Below, piece after piece: positions 23,567 to 32,184 of a stretch of 42,451 nucleotides of DNA. Origin of the DNA: Devosia equisanguinis. GTDB lineage: Bacteria > Pseudomonadota > Alphaproteobacteria > Rhizobiales > Hyphomicrobiaceae. Numbering within the stretch: position 1 is the stretch's first letter; every line of letters begins with the position of its first letter. The stretch is taken from the NCBI GenBank assembly GCA_945862355.1, contig CAMAYR010000006.1, forward strand, positions 1 to 42,451, written 5' to 3'. Both the position numbers and the translations under genes were made by a program. The notes beneath the pieces were generated by a model, which saw nothing but the letters and a program-made list of their open reading frames with translations, had not been told where the DNA came from and made no database searches.

Positions 23567-26053
23567 CTATTGGCCAAATACCGCCTGAACCTCTGCCGAC
23601 GTCATCGCGTTGCGTGCGACCGGCGCGCCCGGCGCAGCCGCAACCGGCGTGATCCGAGCAGGCAGCGCCGACGGCATGGGATTTCGCCGGGTGTGCTCGG
23701 CAAGATCGGACAGCAGCACGCCGACGAGCGGCGCTGCCACTTGGGCGGCGTGGAGGTTGCGCGCCCATGGCTCCGAGGTCGATCCCGTGCCGACCATGAC
23801 GACGTAGGAATAAGCCGCACCATTGGTGAACTGCAGGCCGCCAGTGATCCACGTGTCGACAGTCTGGCTGGCATCGGCGTTGACGTCCGTTCCGGTCTTG
23901 GCGAAGTGCAACCGCACGTCCGCGCGCCGCGCCGCGCACCACCCGGAGATTTCCTTCAGCGTGCCGACTGGCTTGCCGGCATGGGTATGGCACAGCGGCG
24001 CCTGCAGGAATGCCTTCAGAAGACCGTGCGCATCCCGCCGGATCAGCTTGTCGGGCACGATCCGCTCGCCTGCCCCGCGATCGAAACCGCCCTCGTCCTC
24101 CCCGCGGACGAAATCGAACCGCTGCACGATGGACGGCAGGCGCACGGGCTGCGCGCCGCGCCCGGTAAGAGCCGCCAACACGACGCTCGACATGAAGTGC
24201 ACGCGCTGCGGTGAGCCCGACACCAGCCCGCGAACCGCCGCCGTGGAAGGCGGCGTCTCGCTGCCCGTGTCCGGTGCCGGCGGCATTCCAAAACCCAGCT
24301 TGTCTATGATCGTCCGGACTTTGCCTTGCCCCGTCTGCGCAAGCCGCCACTCGACCGGCCGGTTGAGCGAGCAGGCAAATGCCACCAGCGCGCGCCGCTG
24401 ACCACTGTTCCGCCCCCGCACACAGGTCTCCGCCAGCGCGCCCGCCGGCGCCTCGCCGTCGAGATAGGCCGCATCCGTCCCATCGCGCAGCTCGTTGGCG
24501 ATCCCGATAGCCGCGATGATCTTGCCCGTCGAAGCGATCCGGCGCGATTCGCGCGAGGCGACGTAGAAGCCACTCTCCTTGTCGCGCGCCCAGATCGAGC
24601 CGAAATAGGGCGCAGTGTCTGACGTCTCGAAATAGCGGATGATCTCGCCGTCGAGGTTTGCCGCAGCAACCACCACTTGCGGGCTCTTGAGGCCAGCGCC
24701 TGAGGCCACCTTCACCGGATCGAGCGTGTAGCCGGGATTTAGCCGCGCGCCCCACTTGGCATCTATCCCCGTCAACGTGGACTTGAGCTTCGCACGCAGC
24801 GCGAGGTTCTCGCCGGCATCGATGGTCGAAGTGATGCCGCGCACGTGCGACCGCCACCCGAAGCCCCAGATCTGCTTCATCTCCTCGCGCAGCCCGAGCC
24901 GGACCGACGGCAGCAGCGCATTCGCACGGATGATCGGATTGGCCTGCGCTCGCCGCGCCAGGCTCGGCGCGTGCGTATCGAGCGCCTGCTGCAGCCTGGG
25001 CTTCACCTTCGGATCAGGCGGACCACCCGCGAGCCCGATGAGCTCGAACAGCACGTTGCGCTGTGTCTCCTCGTCCTCGATCAGCTTCGCCGCGCACATC
25101 CGCGCGCGGACTTCAGCGATGTACCTCCAGCGATCCATGCGAACCGCATTGAGCTTATCGTCGCCCTCGAGCAGTATGATCGGCTTGTTCACGGCGGAAG
25201 CCAGAACGTACTGCTCGGCGATCGTGAGGTCGCGCGCCTCCTTGCCGAAAACGATCCGGCTCGTCACCTCCACCCCGTGAAGCGGCTGGCCACCGGTCCG
25301 CTGCGCGAGCCAGATATGATTGGACGCCCACTGCTTCATCGGCGTGAGATCACCCCCACGCGTCAGCTCGCGAAAGATGACCGGCGCCAGCCACCACTCG
25401 CCGATCTTGCGCTGGAGCTTCGTGATCGCACCTTCGTCGCGACGCGGCGGCGTCTTGTAGATGACGCGCGCGAACTGCATCGGCAGCGTCGAGCCGCCGA
25501 CACCCAGCGTCGGCCGGCCGGTGGCGATCGTGCGGCGGATGCTCGAATAAGGTATCTTCAGAACACCGACGAGATCGATCCCGAATGGATTGAGCGCAGT
25601 GCCCAGGTGCCGGTCTTCGTGCCAGACGAGACACCGCCAGTAGTGTGCCGGCACCTCGCTGACGGGGATCGACTTGTGATCTGGATTGGCGGTGTAGTCG
25701 CCGAGTTCGATCGGGGCATCGGTGTAGTTGACGTCCCGCACGCTGTCGAGCCGCGGGTCGAATACCCCGGCGAAGTTCCCCGACCGGTCGTAAATCGCGG
25801 TGGCGAGCCATCGCTCGGCATCGTAGCGCAGCTTGTCGGCAAGATACCATCCGCCGACGTACCCGCGCACCGGCGCAAGCACATAGACGAGCAGCAGCGC
25901 GAACACCACGTAGCCGATGCCAGCGTGGACGACGTAGCGTAGCGGCCCAAGCCGCGGTAGCGCCACCAAGGCGAGCGTGGTCCGCGCCACTCGCGCTGGC
26001 GCTGCGAGGAAAATCTCGCCGGCTCGAACGAAAAGGCGGTACAGCAAAAGCAT
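23567..26053 (-). CDS. Divergent bifunctional penicillin-binding protein, class A-like
   Basis: An 828-residue protein with a single N-terminal membrane span (VVFALLLVYVLAPV, about residues 49-62), a glycosyltransferase family 51 domain and a transpeptidase-like domain. The lipid II polymerase motifs are WHEDRHLGTALNPFGID (Glu146) and GGSTLPMQFARV (about 186-197). The acyltransferase side carries the three penicillin-binding motifs STGK (508-511), SLN (562-564) and KTGT (719-722). The catalytic pieces are therefore intact, although the surrounding sequence departs from PBP1a/1c. Such enzymes polymerise and crosslink peptidoglycan. The secreted beta-rich protein follows on the same strand. Confidence 0.85.
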   Translation of the reverse strand: MLLLYRLFVRAGEIFLAAPARVARTTLALVALPRLGPLRYVVHAGIGYVVFALLLVYVLAPVRGYVGGWYLADKLRYDAERWLATAIYDRSGNFAGVFDPRLDSVRDVNYTDAPIELGDYTANPDHKSIPVSEVPAHYWRCLVWHEDRHLGTALNPFGIDLVGVLKIPYSSIRRTIATGRPTLGVGGSTLPMQFARVIYKTPPRRDEGAITKLQRKIGEWWLAPVIFRELTRGGDLTPMKQWASNHIWLAQRTGGQPLHGVEVTSRIVFGKEARDLTIAEQYVLASAVNKPIILLEGDDKLNAVRMDRWRYIAEVRARMCAAKLIEDEETQRNVLFELIGLAGGPPDPKVKPRLQQALDTHAPSLARRAQANPIIRANALLPSVRLGLREEMKQIWGFGWRSHVRGITSTIDAGENLALRAKLKSTLTGIDAKWGARLNPGYTLDPVKVASGAGLKSPQVVVAAANLDGEIIRYFETSDTAPYFGSIWARDKESGFYVASRESRRIASTGKIIAAIGIANELRDGTDAAYLDGEAPAGALAETCVRGRNSGQRRALVAFACSLNRPVEWRLAQTGQGKVRTIIDKLGFGMPPAPDTGSETPPSTAAVRGLVSGSPQRVHFMSSVVLAALTGRGAQPVRLPSIVQRFDFVRGEDEGGFDRGAGERIVPDKLIRRDAHGLLKAFLQAPLCHTHAGKPVGTLKEISGWCAARRADVRLHFAKTGTDVNADASQTVDTWITGGLQFTNGAAYSYVVMVGTGSTSEPWARNLHAAQVAAPLVGVLLSDLAEHTRRNPMPSALPARITPVAAAPGAPVARNAMTSAEVQAVFGQ

Positions 26054-26123
26054 CTGAAGGGCTCTGTCGGCGCCAACAACCGGTTTGCCCGGCCCGCGGC
26101 CTCACCCGAGCCGCCCTCTTCGC

Positions 26124-26198
26124 CTAGTGTCGTGATCGCGAAATTCGTCTCGTTCTGCAGCGGGCGCCGAACGAATTTCGCGATCCGAACGACACTAG
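26124..26198. repeat. Palindromic element 1 (CTAGTGT...ACACTAG)
   Basis: CTAGTGTCGTGATCGCGAAATTCGT (first 20 bases CTAGTGTCGTGATCGCGAAA) at 26124-26148 is mirrored at 26171-26198, with a 3-base insertion in the right arm. The intervening 22 bases contain TCTGCAGCGG. It lies in the 281-base gap between the acyl-CoA ligase stop and the penicillin-binding protein start, both on the minus strand. Confidence 0.85.
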
Positions 26199-26211
26199 CC
26201 AAATCGATGAA

Positions 26212-26290
26212 CTAGTGTGATCGAGACCGAGAAGTCCGCCTCCAAACCTTGCCGAAAGGTCTGCAGCGGACTTCTCGATCATCACACTAG
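26212..26290. repeat. Palindromic element 2 (CTAGTGT...ACACTAG)
   Basis: Thirteen bases after element 1, CTAGTGTGAT (26212-26221) and CGAGAAGTCCGC (ending 26239) are mirrored at 26266-26290, with an unequal internal loop. The same CTAGTGT/ACACTAG ends and the same TCTGCAGCGG core occur as in element 1, but the stem bodies differ completely, so the two are related by end and core, not by recent copying. Confidence 0.85.
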
Positions 26291-26334
26291 CCCCGCTTTG
26301 TGTCGTGGCATGGACCCGAACGTGGCGGAATTCG

Positions 26335-28014
26335 TCAGATTGCCGTTGGCACCAGCGCGCCGTCCGCCACGCGGCGCAGCAGCGCCGGCTTGTCGATCTT
26401 GCCGTTGGCCATCAACGGCAGCTCGGCAAGCGGCAGGATGAACTCGGGCAGCTCGTAGCGCGATAGTCCGCGCGCAGACAGATGCGACAGCAGCGCATCC
26501 GGCTTCAGGTCCGCACCGGGTCGCGGCACGAAAGCAAGGCAAATCCGCTCACCGAGCCTCGGATCGGGCAGCGCCAGAACCGCGGGACGCACCAGCTCCG
26601 GCATTTCCGCCGCCAGTTCCTCTATCCGGGCAGGATTTATATTGTGCCCACCGCGAATGAGGACTTCCTTCTGCCGGCCCGTCAACCGCAGATAGCCCGC
26701 CCCGTCAACCTGGCCGAGATCCCCCGTCATGAACCAGCCATCGCGATTGAACGCGTTCTCGGTGGCGCGCTGGTCGTCGAAATAGCCGAGCATCAGGCAC
26801 GCGCCGCGCCCCGCCACGAGCCCGACCTCCCCCGCCGGCAGCATCCGGTCCGGATTTTCCGGATCGAAAATACGGATCTCGTAGCCATCGATGGCACGCC
26901 CGCAGGTCTGAGAGACAAGCTCGGGATCGTCGCCGGGCCGCGTGTACTGGTGCGAATTGTTCTCGGTCATGCCGTAGCCGGATTGCGGCTCGATGCCGAA
27001 CGCCATCAGGTCCCGCATGATCTTCGGCGGGCTGGCCGCCCCCGACACCCGGAACGCCCGCACCTTGCCGAGCCGCGACATCCCGCGCCGGCGCAGCTCC
27101 GCGACCATGTCGATGGCATGCGTGGGCACACCCACGAGATAGTCGACGCCCGTCTCGACCAGCCGATCGACGATGCTCTCCCCGCGCGGCGTGTCGTGAA
27201 TGACGAGCTCGGCGCCCGCGACCAGCGCAGTCATCATCGCCCCGACGCCCAGGTTGTGGCTGAACGGGCTCAACGTCGAAACGATCGTATCAGGCCCGAT
27301 CTTCCAGTCGCGGCACAGCGCTCGTGCTGTCACGAGCAGCGTGTTGTCCGAATGCATGACGCCCTTAGGCTGCCCCGTCGATCCGGAGGTGAAGGCGATG
27401 TAGGAGACCCGGTCGGGGTCGCGGCTGGGGGACGGCATCGCGCCGGCCGCCGGCTTCTTCAACTCGAGCCCATCCAGCAGTGGCCGCCCGCCATCGCCCG
27501 CCGAGACGGCAGGCAGTCGATGCACATGCGCCAGTGTCGGAAGACCGGCCAAGGCCTCCTCGATGGCGTTCGCGCGGCCGGGCGCGCGGGCGGGCGCGCG
27601 GGCGTCGGCGCCGAAAGCCGGCTGATAGATGAAGATGCGTGCGCCGAGCCGCTCCGCCATCGCCTGGACTTCTGCCACAGTATGGTTGCGATGCGGCGAC
27701 GGACTACACACCGCACCAGCCTGCGAGCAGGCCAGTAGGATGACGACGGATTCGATCCGGTCCGGCATCCAGAATATGACGCGCTGCCCCGGCTTCACGC
27801 CGCGCGCGTGAAAGTCCCCTGCCAATTCATCCGCCGCCGCCACCAACTCACGCCAGGTGACGGAGCGATGCCTGTCGCGCAATGCGACGCGATCCGGTGC
27901 GCGATCGGCCTGACCGGCAGCGACCGCGTATATGGTGTCCTCGCGCCATAGTCCACGCGCGTAGTACTCCTTGAGCAGGGAAGCGTTGAGTAGCGATAGA
28001 ACGACAGAGGACAT
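26335..28014 (-). CDS. Acyl-CoA ligase / AMP-binding enzyme
   Basis: A 559-residue member of the adenylate-forming ligase family. The AMP/ATP-binding signature FTSGSTGQPKGVMH sits at about 208-221, the YGMTENNSHQYT segment forms the A5-type motif, WFMTGDLGQVD contains the ribose-binding aspartate, and the catalytic lysine of the C-terminal hinge is near residue 539 (NGKIDKPALL). It joins a carboxylic acid to CoA via an acyl-AMP. Overall form resembles cyclohexanecarboxylate-CoA ligases, but acid specificity is unknown. A proline/alanine-rich stretch near 138-148 (ARAPARAPGRA) looks like an insertion. The TPR gene lies 22 bases upstream on the same strand. Confidence 0.9.
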   Translation of the reverse strand: MSSVVLSLLNASLLKEYYARGLWREDTIYAVAAGQADRAPDRVALRDRHRSVTWRELVAAADELAGDFHARGVKPGQRVIFWMPDRIESVVILLACSQAGAVCSPSPHRNHTVAEVQAMAERLGARIFIYQPAFGADARAPARAPGRANAIEEALAGLPTLAHVHRLPAVSAGDGGRPLLDGLELKKPAAGAMPSPSRDPDRVSYIAFTSGSTGQPKGVMHSDNTLLVTARALCRDWKIGPDTIVSTLSPFSHNLGVGAMMTALVAGAELVIHDTPRGESIVDRLVETGVDYLVGVPTHAIDMVAELRRRGMSRLGKVRAFRVSGAASPPKIMRDLMAFGIEPQSGYGMTENNSHQYTRPGDDPELVSQTCGRAIDGYEIRIFDPENPDRMLPAGEVGLVAGRGACLMLGYFDDQRATENAFNRDGWFMTGDLGQVDGAGYLRLTGRQKEVLIRGGHNINPARIEELAAEMPELVRPAVLALPDPRLGERICLAFVPRPGADLKPDALLSHLSARGLSRYELPEFILPLAELPLMANGKIDKPALLRRVADGALVPTAI

Positions 28015-28036
28015 GCCTGAAGTTTTCTCCCAAGTT

Positions 28037-28678
28037 TCAGGAGACGGCCTCGCGGCACTCCTCGTCGGGCGGCAGCGGATCGCACAGCGCGCCCTTCTCG
28101 ATGCAGGCGCGCAAGGCCGCTAGAAGCTCCGCACGTATCACGCCGTCGGCAGGGCCGCTATAGAGCCGATGCATTCTGAGACCACACTGGTAGAGCGTGA
28201 CCATGCGCGTGCCGCCGTAAACCATCGCGCTTTCGTAGTCGCGCATGGCCCCTTGCTGCTCGCCCATCGATTGATGGATATGAGCGCGCGTGTCCAGCGC
28301 GTGGGGACTGAAAGGCTCGATCTGGAGGGAACGCTGAACGTCCGACATACCGGTTTCTGCACGTCCCCACTTGAAATAAGCCCAGGCACGATTGTTGAGA
28401 GCGACAGCGAAGTCCGGGAACATCTTGATTGCAGAGTCGTAATCCCGGATGGCGGTCTCGTAGTCGCCGCGCAAGGAATAGGACAGCGCACGATTGGCGT
28501 AGGCCGTCGCGCGCCGCGGCTCGTTGATCCCAGGCGTCTCGATCAACTCTGTGCAGGCCCGGATGCGGGCTTCCGCCTCGGGCTTGTCGCAATCGTGCAC
28601 ACCCTCGGTCGCACGCGCACTGGCGGCGTACGTTATTATCAGGGCTGCCAGAAGGAGCATCGACCAGTGGCGCATCAT
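28037..28678 (-). CDS. Secreted TPR protein
   Basis: A 213-residue exported protein with tetratricopeptide repeats. The N-terminus is a signal peptide (MLLLAALIITYAASARA, cleaved before TEGVHDC). Repeats are visible at RRATAYANRALSYSLRGDYE, VALNNRAWAYFKWGRAETG and HALDTRAHIHQSMGEQQGAM. Cysteines occur near both ends (DCDKPEAEARIRACTE and ACIEKGALCDPLPPDEEC), suggesting disulfides in the periplasm. TPR proteins act as protein-binding scaffolds; the partner is unknown. ATG at 28678 or 28675. It sits immediately upstream of the acyl-CoA ligase gene. Confidence 0.85.
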   Translation of the reverse strand: MMRHWSMLLLAALIITYAASARATEGVHDCDKPEAEARIRACTELIETPGINEPRRATAYANRALSYSLRGDYETAIRDYDSAIKMFPDFAVALNNRAWAYFKWGRAETGMSDVQRSLQIEPFSPHALDTRAHIHQSMGEQQGAMRDYESAMVYGGTRMVTLYQCGLRMHRLYSGPADGVIRAELLAALRACIEKGALCDPLPPDEECREAVS

Positions 28679-28842
28679 TCAGATCCCTACGCGAAGGGCC
28701 AGGCGTCCTCGACGATACGTCGGCGCATCGCCTGACATGAGCAAGGGCCGCCGTGGCCCGAAGCGCTCTCGCCCATATAAGCCCACGTCCGCCATCCGCA
28801 AAGCCGACAAGCACCGAAAGACGGGCGCAATTGGGGCGAACC

Positions 28843-29760
28843 TTACCGGCCAGCCTGCTTGCCCCCGGCCCGCCAGCCGGACGTACCCGGCCCCAGCAAC
28901 TCGTGGATCAGAATAGCAGCCGCTGCCGATACATTGAGAGAGCGCATGGGACCGCTTCCCTGCAGTGAGACGACGGTCGCACATGCCGCCGCTACGGTCC
29001 GTGGAATGCCGTCGTCATCCCCGTCGAGCACGAGCGCTATCGGCTTTCCCGTCCGCTCGATCCCCCCGAGCGGCACCGCGCTCTCTCCCGTCACGCCCAC
29101 CACATCGTAGTAAGCGGCCAGCCGGCGCAGAACCGGCACCAATTCCTCGACGCGATAGATGTCGATCCATTCGAGCCCTCCCTTTGCGACCCGATAGGCC
29201 GCGTCAGGCAGCGCCGACTGTGCGGGGTGGCTCGCAAGCACCAGACGGCGAACGCCGTAGAATGCCGCGGTCCGCGCGATCGCACCGATGTTCTGCGGAT
29301 TGCCGCCACCGCAGAGGATGAGCATCGGCTCCCCCTGCTTGGCCCAGGCCTCGACGCCCGAGAGGTCCAGGTCGCGAATGGGCCGGGGCCGAGCCAGAGC
29401 GACGATACCGCCATGCATGACCGTTCCGGCCACACGCTGCATCTCCTCCCCCCCGATCTGCCGGAACACCTTGTGCCGGCGCGCGAGATAGGCGCACCAC
29501 GGCTGCACCTGCGCCTTCAAGGCAGCCTCGAAATAGAGCCGCTCCACCCGCTCCGCGCCGTTCTCGAAAAGTTCGTCGACGGAGGGCAGGCCCGCGACGC
29601 GGACGAGCTTGTCGTCAGGATGCTGCCGAGCACGCGGCTCCGGCCCGTCGCCAGCCGCATCGCGATGAGAACGGTCTGAGCGCGCGGCCTGCCCCGCCTG
29701 AGCGCCCCGCGGGCTTCGGATCGCTTTGCGCACGACAGGCTTGTCCGAGCGGCGTGCCAT
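28843..29760 (-). CDS. TrmH/SpoU family RNA 2'-O-methyltransferase
   Basis: A 305-residue rRNA or tRNA methyltransferase. A basic, low-complexity leader of roughly 50 residues precedes the substrate-binding domain. The SPOUT domain shows motif 1 as GGGNPQNIGAIARTAAF and motif 3 as PMRSLNVSAAAAILIHEL. Motif 2 is LVLDGDDDGIP, which departs from the usual LVLG-NExxG form. It most resembles the RlmB type that methylates 23S rRNA G2251, but the substrate is not certain, so no symbol is given. GAGGAGA precedes ATG at 29760. It lies 64 bases after adk on the same strand, in the position where rpsM is found in most bacteria. Confidence 0.88.
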   Translation of the reverse strand: MARRSDKPVVRKAIRSPRGAQAGQAARSDRSHRDAAGDGPEPRARQHPDDKLVRVAGLPSVDELFENGAERVERLYFEAALKAQVQPWCAYLARRHKVFRQIGGEEMQRVAGTVMHGGIVALARPRPIRDLDLSGVEAWAKQGEPMLILCGGGNPQNIGAIARTAAFYGVRRLVLASHPAQSALPDAAYRVAKGGLEWIDIYRVEELVPVLRRLAAYYDVVGVTGESAVPLGGIERTGKPIALVLDGDDDGIPRTVAAACATVVSLQGSGPMRSLNVSAAAAILIHELLGPGTSGWRAGGKQAGR

Positions 29761-29824
29761 CGACGTCTCCTCGCCATCGACGGATCATGCCCGCCGGCGC
29801 CGCGTTCGGCAGCACCGCGTCACC

Positions 29825-30481
29825 TCAGCCGCGCAGTTTCTCTATCGCGCCTTCGATAGCGGCAGATACGCCCTCGATCGAGCCCATACCGTCGACGGTC
29901 TCGAGCGCGCTCTTGGCGTAGTAATAGCCGACCAGCGGCGATGTCTGCTTGTAGTACTCCAGGAGGCGCGCCTTCACCGTCTCTGCGTTGTCGTCCGCGC
30001 GCCGCGAGAACTCCGTAGAGCCGCAGCTGTCGCAGACACCGGCAACCTTCGTCGGTTTGAACGCATCGTGATAGCCAGCGCCGCACTTGGCGCAGGAAAA
30101 GCGCCCCGCGATCCGCGCAACCATCGCCTCGTCGTCAACCTTGAGTTCGACCACTGCATCGACCCGGAGCTTGGACGATTTCAGCATATTCTCGAGTGCT
30201 GCCGCCTGCGGCAGCGTGCGCGGAAAGCCGTCCAGTATGAAGCCCTTCGCGCAATCGGGCTCAGCGATCCGCTCCTTGATGATGCGCACGACGATGTCGT
30301 CGGAAACGAGGCCGCCCTTCTTCATGATGGCGTCGGCCTGGCGACCCACTTCTGTGCCGGCTTTGACCGCCGCCCGCAGCATGGCCCCTGTCGACAACTG
30401 CACCAGGCCATGCTTCGCCGCCAGAAGCTCCGCCTGGGTGCCCTTGCCCGCCCCCGGCGGACCCAGCAGAATCAGGTTCAT
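29825..30481 (-). CDS. adk: Adenylate kinase
   Basis: A 218-residue long-form adenylate kinase, converting AMP plus ATP to two ADP. The P-loop is GPPGAGKGT (residues 8-16), the AMP-binding STGAMLR and the FILDGFPRTLPQA motif are intact, and the lid carries four cysteines (130, 133, 150, 153) in CAKC...CDSC, fitting a structural zinc site. Its start overlaps the stop of secY as ATGA, so translation is coupled. Having adk after secY is typical of bacterial spc operons. Confidence 0.97.
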   Translation of the reverse strand: MNLILLGPPGAGKGTQAELLAAKHGLVQLSTGAMLRAAVKAGTEVGRQADAIMKKGGLVSDDIVVRIIKERIAEPDCAKGFILDGFPRTLPQAAALENMLKSSKLRVDAVVELKVDDEAMVARIAGRFSCAKCGAGYHDAFKPTKVAGVCDSCGSTEFSRRADDNAETVKARLLEYYKQTSPLVGYYYAKSALETVDGMGSIEGVSAAIEGAIEKLRG

Positions 30482-31839
30482 TTCCGCCCTCGTGGTAAGG
30501 TCGTTGACGTGCCTCTGAGCTTGGCCTTCTTGATCAGCCCTTCATATTGATGCGCCACCAGATGGCTCTGCACCTGACTGATCGTATCCATCGTCACACT
30601 CACCGCGATCAGCAGCGACGTGCCACCGAAATAGAACGGAACAGCCCAGTAGACGGTGAGTAGCTCAGGCAAAATACACACTGCGGCTAGATATAGCGCA
30701 CCGACCACCGTGATGCGCGTAAGCACATAATCGATATACTTTGCAGTCTCCGCACCCGGTCGGCGCCCAAGAATGAAGCCGCCGTGCTTTTTGAGCTGAT
30801 CTGCCGTGTCCACCGGATTGAAGACCACCGCGGTGTAGAAGAACGCGAAGAAAATGATCATCGAGATGTAGATCAGGATATTGAGCGGCTGCCCGCGGCC
30901 GAGCGCTGCGACGATGCCCGTCAGCCAGTCCGGACCACCTGCCGACATCTGGGCAATGGTCAGCGGCAACAGCAGCAGCGAGGACGCGAAGATCGGCGGA
31001 ATGACGCCCGATGAGTTCAGCTTCAGCGGCAGATGCGAGCTGTCGCCTTGCACCAACTTGTTGCCGACCTGCCGCTTTGGGTACTGGATTGGTAATCGCC
31101 TCTGCGCTCGCTCGAAGAAGACAATGATGGCGACACTGGCGAGCATTAGAACCATCAGAATGATGATGATGATCGGCGACAGCGTCTGCGTCCGCCCCAT
31201 CTCGAACAGCTGCATTACTGCCTGCGGCATTCCTGCGACGATTCCAGCGAAGATGATCAGGGACGCCCCGTTTCCGACCCCGCGTGCCGTTATCTGCTCG
31301 CCGAGCCACATCAGGAACATCGTCCCTCCGACGAGCGTGATCACGGTCGAAAGGCGGAAGAACCAACCCGGATCGATCACGATCGGCCCGACGCTGGAGC
31401 GCGACGCCTCCAGGCTTATGGCGATGCCGTAGGCTTGTGCCGTGGCGATAACCACTGTCAGATAGCGCGTATACTGGTTGATCTGCTTGCGGCCCTGTTC
31501 GCCTTCCTTCTTCAGCGCCTCGAGCCGCTTGTCCACGGAGGACATGAGCTGCATGATGATCGAGGCTGAGATGTAGGGCATGATGTTCAGCGCGAATATC
31601 GCCATGCGCTCGATGGCGCCGCCCGCGAACACGTTGAACATTCCCAGTATGCCGGCAGAGTTCTGCTTAAAGGTCTCTGCAAATGCGACGGGATCGATGC
31701 CTGGGATCGGCACGAAGGTTCCGAACCGGAACACCAGCAGCGCACCCAGGGTGAACCAGATGCGCCGCTTCAGCTCATCGGCCTTGCCGAGTGCGCTGAA
31801 GTTGATATTCGCTGCAAGCCGCTCGGCTGCCGATGCCAT
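30478..31839 (-). CDS. secY: Protein translocase subunit SecY
   Basis: A 453-residue translocon channel subunit with ten hydrophobic spans. The N-terminal LKRRIWFTLGALLVFRFGTFVP region, GVGNGASLIIFAGI, the VFFERAQRRLP loop and FNPVDTADQLKKHGGFI are all conserved SecY features. With SecE and SecG it forms the inner-membrane channel. ATG at 31839 follows AGGAG; a longer frame to 31941 has no support. It is separated from rplO upstream by 345 bases, unusually far for an spc operon, while its stop overlaps the adk start. Confidence 0.97.
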   Translation of the reverse strand: MASAAERLAANINFSALGKADELKRRIWFTLGALLVFRFGTFVPIPGIDPVAFAETFKQNSAGILGMFNVFAGGAIERMAIFALNIMPYISASIIMQLMSSVDKRLEALKKEGEQGRKQINQYTRYLTVVIATAQAYGIAISLEASRSSVGPIVIDPGWFFRLSTVITLVGGTMFLMWLGEQITARGVGNGASLIIFAGIVAGMPQAVMQLFEMGRTQTLSPIIIIILMVLMLASVAIIVFFERAQRRLPIQYPKRQVGNKLVQGDSSHLPLKLNSSGVIPPIFASSLLLLPLTIAQMSAGGPDWLTGIVAALGRGQPLNILIYISMIIFFAFFYTAVVFNPVDTADQLKKHGGFILGRRPGAETAKYIDYVLTRITVVGALYLAAVCILPELLTVYWAVPFYFGGTSLLIAVSVTMDTISQVQSHLVAHQYEGLIKKAKLRGTSTTLPRGRK

Positions 31840-32184
31840 CGTCGCATTCTCCTGTCGCAACGCCGCGCGGCCGAGCTCGGCTTGATCGCCACTGACCGCA
31901 AATGCCGACGCTCGGCGTCCCGGGCTGCGGAACGCCGACAAGCTACTTCCATTTACGATATTGCGGAGGCTGGTGGCCAGTGGCCAACGCGAAATAAGGC
32001 TGTGTCATGCCGCCTCGCCGCCTCCGACGAGTGGCGATCACGTTCCCAGCCTGTCCCCCCACCGGCCGCATGCTCTGTCGGCTGCCCGTCGGATAAAGCC
32101 GCCTATGGATTACCTCTGCGCTCGAGCAGTGGTTCCGCGGCTATGTTTGATCTGCCGTAGCCAGAAAACGAGATGAAAGGCGGA
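31840..32184. other. 345-base gap upstream of secY
   Basis: No confident gene is visible on either strand. The region holds TGGCCAGTGGCCA-like symmetric sequence near 31972-31990 but no clear promoter boxes or terminator. It may contain a promoter or processing site that lets secY-adk be expressed apart from the ribosomal genes. The secY ribosome binding site lies at its left end. Confidence 0.5.

Noticed and set aside
28680-28916. Plus-strand basic frame MSKGRRGPKRSRPYKP, and a minus-strand frame in the same place
   Set aside because: No binding site, no family resemblance, and the plus-strand frame runs antisense into the methyltransferase gene.
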